The notes beneath the pieces were generated by a model. The model was given only the letters and a program-made list of their open reading frames with translations. It was not told the origin of the DNA and searched no databases. Of a DNA stretch of 10,490 bases, positions 6,198 through 10,490 are shown in pieces (position 1 is the first letter of the stretch; each line of letters opens with the position of its first letter). Source of the stretch: Bacteroidales bacterium (GTDB lineage: Bacteria; Bacteroidota; Bacteroidia; Bacteroidales; Muribaculaceae); the NCBI GenBank assembly GCA_900769345.1, contig CAAGGJ010000068.1, forward strand, positions 1-10,490, read 5' to 3'. The translations under genes were made by a program, and so were the position numbers.

Positions 6198-6923
6198 TCA
6201 GCGGCGCTTTACGGCGAGCCATTTTTGGCGTTGGTCGGGTGTTAGGCGCTCTATGGCATAGCGCAAGGCGGTGCGAGGCATCGCGGCGGCGTGCCGGGTG
6301 AGGAACTCGGTGAGGTGCTGCTCGCTGCGCTTGCCCATCTCGCGAAGCATCCAGCCTGTGGCTTTGTGAATGAGGTCGTGCGGGTGGTTGAGGAGGCTTT
6401 CGGCTATGGTTATGGTGGGCTCGAATAGGCCTGCGCGGATGAGTGTGAGCGTCGACACTATGGCTATGCGCTGCTCCCACATCGATGTGCTTTGGCTCAA
6501 GCGCTCAAGCAGTTCGGGGCATTGCTCGCGGAGCACATAGTCGCCTATTATCTTGGGACACGAGAGGTCCACGAGGTCCCAGTTGTTGATATATGCTGTG
6601 TTCTGCAGATAGAAATCTACTATCGCCTGGCAGTCGTCGAGGCAACGCTCATATCGGCGTACGAGTGCCAATAGTGCGGCGAGGCGGAATTCGTGATATG
6701 GGCTGTGGAGCATTTCGGCGATATCGTCGAGCGGCAGGGCATAGTATTTTGCCGAGATGGCGCGATTGTCGGGCACTACGATGCCCAGAAACTGGTCACC
6801 CTCGCCATATTCGCCTTTGCCGCACTTGAAGAAACTGCTCAAGATGGCTATTTTTTCGGGGCGAGCAGCGGCTTTGAGCCGTTGTTGCCACGATAGGAGA
6901 GTGAGAGGATTGTTGTCTGTCAT
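6198..6923 (-). CDS. AlkD-type DNA alkylation repair glycosylase
   Basis: This 241-residue protein should excise positively charged alkylated bases such as N3-methyladenine and N7-methylguanine in the first step of base excision repair. It has the all-helical HEAT-like repeat build of the DNA_alkylation family at normal length. The residues known to matter in Bacillus cereus AlkD (Trp109, Asp113, Arg148, Trp187) have clear counterparts: Trp115 and Asp119 in NNWDLVD, Arg152 in MWEQRIAIV, and Trp191 in KATGWMLREMGKR. The start is the ATG at 6921-6923. It follows the MATE transporter gene by 34 bp on the same strand and is probably cotranscribed with it, which would join drug export and DNA repair in one transcript. 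Activity is inferred from the conserved residues. Confidence 0.88.
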   Translation of the reverse strand: MTDNNPLTLLSWQQRLKAAARPEKIAILSSFFKCGKGEYGEGDQFLGIVVPDNRAISAKYYALPLDDIAEMLHSPYHEFRLAALLALVRRYERCLDDCQAIVDFYLQNTAYINNWDLVDLSCPKIIGDYVLREQCPELLERLSQSTSMWEQRIAIVSTLTLIRAGLFEPTITIAESLLNHPHDLIHKATGWMLREMGKRSEQHLTEFLTRHAAAMPRTALRYAIERLTPDQRQKWLAVKRR

Positions 6924-6957
6924 CGTTTTTCGTTATTTAGGTAGAGAAACATCAAAA

Positions 6958-8376
6958 TCAGCGGAGTCCATGCATCCAGTTGCCCCAAGCGAATCGTGCG
7001 AGGAACACCACTCCGCGCACACAGAGTTCTATGCACATGGCTATCCACACGCCTATTAGCCCCATCGAGTTTACCAGAACCAGCGAAAGCGATAGGCGCA
7101 CCAGCCAGATGCAACAGAAATTCATGATGCTGGGCATAAGCGTGTCGCCGGCACCCACAAAGATGCCGTAGCACACTATCGAAGCCGCAAACATAGGTTC
7201 GGCAAACGCCTCGATTCGGAGAATATGGCTTCCGAGTGCCACTATCTCGGCGTCGGGTGTCATGAGTTGCATCATCAGTGGTGCGGCGGCATACATCAGC
7301 GCTCCGGTGAGGCTCATAATGGCAATGCCAAGGGCGAGCGTGATGTAGGCAAATCGGCGCGTCAGAGCCGGCCGTCGAGCACCAAGGCTTTGCCCCACGA
7401 GCGTGGTGGCAGCGTCGGAGATGCCATAGCCCGGCATATAGCAGATGCTCTCGGCGGTGATGGCAAAAGTGTTGGCAGCAATAGCCACTGCACCGAGTGG
7501 TGCCACGATGGCGGTTATGGCTATTTGAGCTGAAGTCATCACTGTGCGTTCGAGGGCGATGGGCGAACCAATCTTCACGGCGCGACTCAGGCATCGGCGC
7601 GTGGGCCGAAACGATCCGCTACAGCCCTTCATATTAAGTTCGGGCGACCGATGCAGCAGATACCACAGCATGATGGCGCTCACCACCAGGAAAGCCATAG
7701 CTGATCCTAATGCAGCGCCCGTCACGCCCAAGTCGGCGCCGGGAATGGTGATTTCTACTCCCGCCACTGTGAAGTGTCGGTCGGGGAAAATGAGCAAGAA
7801 GTTGAACACTACATCGAGCACATCAAGGCCGATGCTGAGTACACTGGGCACCTTCATATTGCCGCAAGCGCGCAGCAGCGCCGACGACATGTAGAACATC
7901 ATCAATAGAGGATAAGCAGCCGAAAATATCAAGAAATAGGTAGAGGCGTCGTGGCATATTGCGTCGTCGCCGCCCAGCCATATGGGCAAGTACGGGCTGA
8001 GCACCATTCCTGCCACTCCGAGCGCTACGCCTATGATAAGCGAAGTGGTCAAAGCCTGTCGCACCACCGAGCGCGCTCCGGAGTAGTCGTTGGCACCCAC
8101 CAAGTGCGCCACTTGCACGGCAAATCCCGACGATACCGCAAACCCAAGTCCGCCGAAGAGCCAGGTGGTGGTCGACACCAGTCCCACCGATGCCGCCTGC
8201 ATGGCACCCAAGCGCCCGAGCATAGAGGCATCGATGTATTGCATCAAAATCGACGAGAGTTGCGCCATAATGGCAGGCGCACTAAGTAGGGCGGTGAGCA
8301 GCAACTGCTGCCGCATCGTCATGGGTGATTGATTGCGAATAAGCGCAAGAAGACCATCTTTGGTGTAAGTCGACAT
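6958..8376 (-). CDS. MATE-family multidrug efflux transporter
   Basis: This 472-residue inner-membrane protein has about twelve hydrophobic segments in two similar halves, the normal size and layout of MATE exporters, which expel cationic drugs in exchange for Na+ or H+. The N-terminal half carries the typical APAIMAQLSSILMQYIDASMLG (the family P-x-x-x-x-x-x-x-x-x-x-x-D-x-x-M-x-G pattern) and the equivalent region of the second half begins near GSPIALERTVMTSAQ. The short N-terminal stretch before the first helix is cytoplasmic. The start ATG at 8374-8376 is preceded by a TAACTTTG promoter element 18 bp away. It is the first gene of a probable two-gene operon with the AlkD-like gene. Substrate and coupling ion cannot be told from sequence. 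Confidence 0.9.
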   Translation of the reverse strand: MSTYTKDGLLALIRNQSPMTMRQQLLLTALLSAPAIMAQLSSILMQYIDASMLGRLGAMQAASVGLVSTTTWLFGGLGFAVSSGFAVQVAHLVGANDYSGARSVVRQALTTSLIIGVALGVAGMVLSPYLPIWLGGDDAICHDASTYFLIFSAAYPLLMMFYMSSALLRACGNMKVPSVLSIGLDVLDVVFNFLLIFPDRHFTVAGVEITIPGADLGVTGAALGSAMAFLVVSAIMLWYLLHRSPELNMKGCSGSFRPTRRCLSRAVKIGSPIALERTVMTSAQIAITAIVAPLGAVAIAANTFAITAESICYMPGYGISDAATTLVGQSLGARRPALTRRFAYITLALGIAIMSLTGALMYAAAPLMMQLMTPDAEIVALGSHILRIEAFAEPMFAASIVCYGIFVGAGDTLMPSIMNFCCIWLVRLSLSLVLVNSMGLIGVWIAMCIELCVRGVVFLARFAWGNWMHGLR

Positions 8377-8394
8377 AGTGAATGCAATTTTTCA

Positions 8395-8402
8395 CAAAGT
8401 TA
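8395..8402 (-). promoter_or_regulatory. -7 promoter element for the MATE-AlkD operon
   Basis: The minus strand reads TAACTTTG, identical to the element ahead of the methyltransferase operon, 18 bp upstream of the MATE ATG. A TTG occurs about 14 bases further upstream, closer than the usual -33 spacing, so only the -7 box is claimed. Confidence 0.5.
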
Positions 8403-8470
8403 CTAAAAGCTGTGGCAATATCATAACTTGCCCGCGCCGTGGCAAATTTTTTTGCGTCGCGAGCACATAA

Positions 8471-8494
8471 GCGAAAATTTTTTGAAAATTTCGC
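8471..8494. repeat. Short hairpin-forming palindrome
   Basis: GCGAAA pairs with TTTCGC, and after a one-base bulge TTTT pairs with AAAA around a TTG loop, giving a 10 bp stem. It lies midway between the two divergent promoters. It could be an operator or an attenuating structure, or simply reflect AT-rich composition. Confidence 0.35.
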
Positions 8495-8684
8495 TAAAAA
8501 ATCCCGACGATTATCCGAGTTGCACACAAATTTTTGATTCTCGCGAGGTGAAATTCGGCATAACTAACTGAAACGGTGTAAGTTAAACCCAAAAAATGTG
8601 TTTCGGCAAAACGTTCAAATAAATTGCGAAATGCTAAAAGTGCAATTTTTCGAGCAATTAGCCCGAGAATAAAGGGATTTTCGC

Positions 8685-8692
8685 TAATTTTG
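8685..8692 (+). promoter_or_regulatory. -7 promoter element for the SpmAB-like gene
   Basis: TAATTTTG matches TAnnTTTG in full and lies 56 bp before the ATG at 8749. No good TTG was seen at the -33 spacing. Confidence 0.45.
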
Positions 8693-8748
8693 CATTTTCA
8701 AACCTGTTATTTCGCTTGCGACAAGTTGAGATAACCAAAATTAACGAA

Positions 8749-9978
8749 ATGGCATTAAATTATATTTGGGTAGCTTTTTTCCTGATCACTTTTTTAGTAG
8801 CTCTGCTCGACACTGCCATCAATGGCAACCTGTCGATATGGAGTGACATAATGAATGCGGCGTTCAATTCGTCGGGTCAAGCTTTCGAGATATCGATAGG
8901 ACTTACCGGCATCCTGTCGTTGTGGATGGGACTGATGAAGATAGGCGAACGCGGCGGCATCATACAATTTTTCGGACGACTCATCAGTCCGCTGTTCACG
9001 CGCCTCTTTCCGGGAGTGCCGAAAGATCATCCGGCATTAGGTTCGATATTCATGAATATGTCGGCCAATATGCTCGGGCTCGACAACGCCGCCACTCCGC
9101 TCGGCTTGAAAGCCATGCAAGAACTTCAGAGCCTCAATAAAGAGAAGGACACCGCCACCGATGCCATGCTCATGTTTTTGGTGCTCAATTCGTCGGGGCT
9201 GTGCCTGGTGCCCATAGGTGTGATGATGTATCGCGCACAGTGCGGTGCCGCCAATCCCACCGATGTGTTTGTGCCCATATTGATAGCCACCACCGTGGCA
9301 ACGCTCGTGGGCATGATGGCGCTGTGCTTCAAGCAACGCATCCGCGTGGACCGCGTGTTGCTCTCGTTCCTGCTCGGATTGATAGCCTTTGTGGGCGGTG
9401 TGGTGTATTTCTTCGCTCAACTCTCGCAAGAGGATATTCAGAAATATTCGAGTTTCTTTGCCAATTTTTTGCTTCTCACTGTGATAGTGACATTTCTGCT
9501 GGCAGGCGTGCGCAAGAAGGTGAATGTCTACGACGCCTTTATCGAAGGCGCTAAGGATGGCTTTAAGACCGCCGTGATGATTATCCCTTACCTCGTGGCG
9601 ATATTGGTGGCAATAGGTTGCTTCCGCGCTTCGGGCGCCATGACCGTGGTGGTCGACTGGATGAAATGCGCCGTCGATTGGATGGGCTTCGACTCAGAGT
9701 GGGTAGGGGCGTTGCCAACGGCTCTGATGAAGCCATTGAGCGGAAGCGGTTCGCGTGGCATGATGGTCGATTGCATGAATGCCTTCGGCGCCGACTCGTT
9801 TGTGGGTCGTGTATCGGCTTGTATGCAAGGCGCCACCGATACCACCTTCTACATCCTCGCCGTCTATTTCGGCAGCGTGGGCGTGAAGAAAACTCGCTAT
9901 GCTGTGCCTTATGCGCTGTTTGCCGACATCGTGGGCAGCATAGCGGCAGTGCTTGTGGCTTACTTCTTCTTCGGATAG
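8749..9978 (+). CDS. Fused SpmA/SpmB-type membrane protein (nucleoside-recognition Gate domains)
   Basis: This 409-residue inner-membrane protein joins two Gate (nucleoside recognition) domains equivalent to the separate spore maturation proteins SpmA and SpmB of Bacillus. The first half has GLTGILSLWMGLMKIGERGG and the highly conserved MSANMLGLDNAATPLGLKAM; the second has AFIEGAKDGFKTAVMIIPYL and SGSGSRGMMVD, followed by the ATDTTFYILAVYFGSVGV segment typical of SpmB. Several hydrophobic helices lie throughout. The chosen start is the ATG at 8749 (MALNYIWVAFF, directly before the first helix); an in-frame TTG at 8716 would add only a short polar stretch. In non-sporulating Bacteroidota the fused form is common and its role is unknown, with small-molecule transport or envelope roles suggested by the fold. 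A strong hairpin ends the transcript. Confidence 0.88.
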   Translation: MALNYIWVAFFLITFLVALLDTAINGNLSIWSDIMNAAFNSSGQAFEISIGLTGILSLWMGLMKIGERGGIIQFFGRLISPLFTRLFPGVPKDHPALGSIFMNMSANMLGLDNAATPLGLKAMQELQSLNKEKDTATDAMLMFLVLNSSGLCLVPIGVMMYRAQCGAANPTDVFVPILIATTVATLVGMMALCFKQRIRVDRVLLSFLLGLIAFVGGVVYFFAQLSQEDIQKYSSFFANFLLLTVIVTFLLAGVRKKVNVYDAFIEGAKDGFKTAVMIIPYLVAILVAIGCFRASGAMTVVVDWMKCAVDWMGFDSEWVGALPTALMKPLSGSGSRGMMVDCMNAFGADSFVGRVSACMQGATDTTFYILAVYFGSVGVKKTRYAVPYALFADIVGSIAAVLVAYFFFG

Positions 9979-10011
9979 TCCGGCCGAGCCGAATTTTTCG
10001 ATAATATTACC

Positions 10012-10053
10012 CCATGCGGGCGACTGAAGCATCACATTCAGTCGCCCGCATGG
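10012..10053 (+). terminator. Terminator-like hairpin after the SpmAB-like gene
   Basis: Two 17-base arms (10012-10028 and 10037-10053) are perfectly complementary around an 8-base loop, a very stable GC-rich stem 33 bp after the stop codon. It is followed by CTTTA and then by the start of a group II intron, so any original T run would have been split from the stem by the insertion and may lie beyond the right edge. Confidence 0.8.
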
Positions 10054-10058
10054 CTTTA

Positions 10059-10490
10059 GTTCGCCCGACATGGGCATAATCTAATGGGTGAAAGTCCCGA
10101 GCGCGCCCCGATAGCGGGAAGCGCATAGTCCGAGGCAACGGTGTCTACCGCGAGGAGAATCGGAAGGAAGCTAAGGACAAAAGTCTGGCTCCACGCACAG
10201 GAACTTGATAGAAGGCTCAAAGTCAGGGGTAAGGTTGCAAATCAAACCAAAGCCCGATAGCTATCCGGACTGACGCGAGTAAATCAAGGGAGTATAAGAT
10301 TGAAAGATTATGTTCTTAATCGGGGAGGTCTGTGGGGCGAGCCTCAAGGCAAGCAGTAACAACGAACCCACAGAAGTCAGCAGATGCCATAGTAGTCAAC
10401 GCCTTAAAGCTCGTGGGCGTACACGAAGGGCAAAACTTAACCACACGAGCAAGACTTTATTTACCCGATGAAAGGAGAAAAGCCGAAAAC
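10059..10490 (+). mobile_element. Group II intron, 5' part (domains I to III and start of IV), probably class IIC
   Basis: The RNA from about 10059 follows the layout of bacterial group IIC introns as known from the Oceanobacillus iheyensis intron: a first short stem (GCCCGACATGGGC, 10062-10074), the TCTAATGGGTGAAAGTCCCG segment, AATCGGAAGGAAGC, the CGGGGAGGTCTG junction (10321-10332), and ACAGAAGTCAGCAGATGCCATAGT (10370 onward). A 7 bp stem CTGTGGG/CCCACAG (10330-10336 with 10367-10373) would form domain III. The predicted first bases are GTTCG rather than the usual GTGYG. The 5' splice site lies only five bases after a terminator stem, the known insertion preference of class C introns. Domain V, the rest of the maturase and the 3' end lie outside the window. 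Confidence 0.85.
10468..10490 (+). CDS. Start of the intron-encoded reverse transcriptase/maturase (right edge)
   Basis: An ATG at 10468 opens the frame MKGEKPK, which runs off the window; the same frame has a stop at 10438-10440. Its place, about 410 bases into a group II intron and directly after the domain III/IV sequence, is where intron-encoded reverse transcriptase/maturase genes start. Only seven full codons are visible, so the identity rests on position. Confidence 0.4.

Larger units (their letters stand above)
8377..8748. other. Divergent intergenic region, AT-rich
   Basis: This 372 bp gap separates the minus-strand MATE gene from the plus-strand SpmAB-like gene. It contains one -7 promoter element for each direction (8395-8402 and 8685-8692), a hairpin at 8471-8494, and several copies of short A/T-rich words such as GCAATTTTTC (near 8384 and 8642) that give weak local self-similarity. 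No credible gene or RNA family is seen; the minus-strand frame through 8282-8527 mostly overlaps the MATE gene and is not considered real. Confidence 0.6.

Noticed and set aside
6172..6480. Minus-strand frame rich in His, Arg and Pro
   Set aside because: It is an out-of-frame reading of the GC-rich AlkD-like gene, with no start signal or protein-like composition.
6920..7594. Long minus-strand open frame of 224 codons
   Set aside because: It lies wholly within the MATE gene in another frame, and its Cys/His/Arg-rich composition is typical of a shadow frame.
9037..9429. Minus-strand frames antisense to the SpmAB-like gene, some rich in His
   Set aside because: They are opposite a clearly conserved gene, have no promoter element and have shadow-frame composition.
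10412..10420. TTAAAGC near 10415 complementary to the exon end GCTTTA, as an exon-binding site
   Set aside because: It lies past domain III, near the start of domain IV, not in domain I where exon-binding sites occur; TAAGG at 10230 is better placed.

Overview
The window looks like a chromosomal segment from a member of the Bacteroidota (order Bacteroidales is likely; a Muribaculaceae-like gut organism fits, but this is inference). The grounds are several matches to the Bacteroides-type -7 promoter element TAnnTTTG ahead of genes, weak or absent Shine-Dalgarno sequences, and gene types common in that order (fused SpmA/SpmB-type protein, SIMPL-domain protein, MATE transporter).

The left half (1 to about 5300) is clearly AT-rich and reads as an acquired defence island. 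A plus-strand restriction endonuclease, cut off by the left edge, converges on two minus-strand DNA methyltransferase genes: an alpha-class (D12/Dam-like) and a beta-class enzyme, both with DPPY. One nuclease with two different adenine methyltransferases is the usual layout of a Type II system with an asymmetric recognition site. The nuclease and alpha-class methyltransferase genes overlap tail to tail by 96 bp. Upstream of the methyltransferases is a 185 bp gap holding a long inverted repeat, probably in the methyltransferase mRNA leader. Beyond it lies a second module on the same strand: an unrecognised 196-residue protein overlapped by an XRE-ImmA/IrrE metallopeptidase fusion, with its own promoter. 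Two very small genes (83 and 64 residues, the second a zinc ribbon) lie upstream of that.

The right half (5380 to 10058) is more GC-rich and looks like ordinary chromosome: a SIMPL-domain membrane-anchored protein, an AlkD-type DNA alkylation repair glycosylase following a MATE efflux transporter in a likely operon (all minus strand), then, divergently on the plus strand, a fused SpmA/SpmB-type membrane protein ending in a 17 bp perfect terminator-like hairpin.

Immediately after that hairpin, at about 10059, begins the 5' part of a group II intron that runs off the right edge. Its sequence layout and its position directly behind a terminator stem point to the group IIC class. The first codons of its reverse transcriptase/maturase probably lie at the very end of the window.
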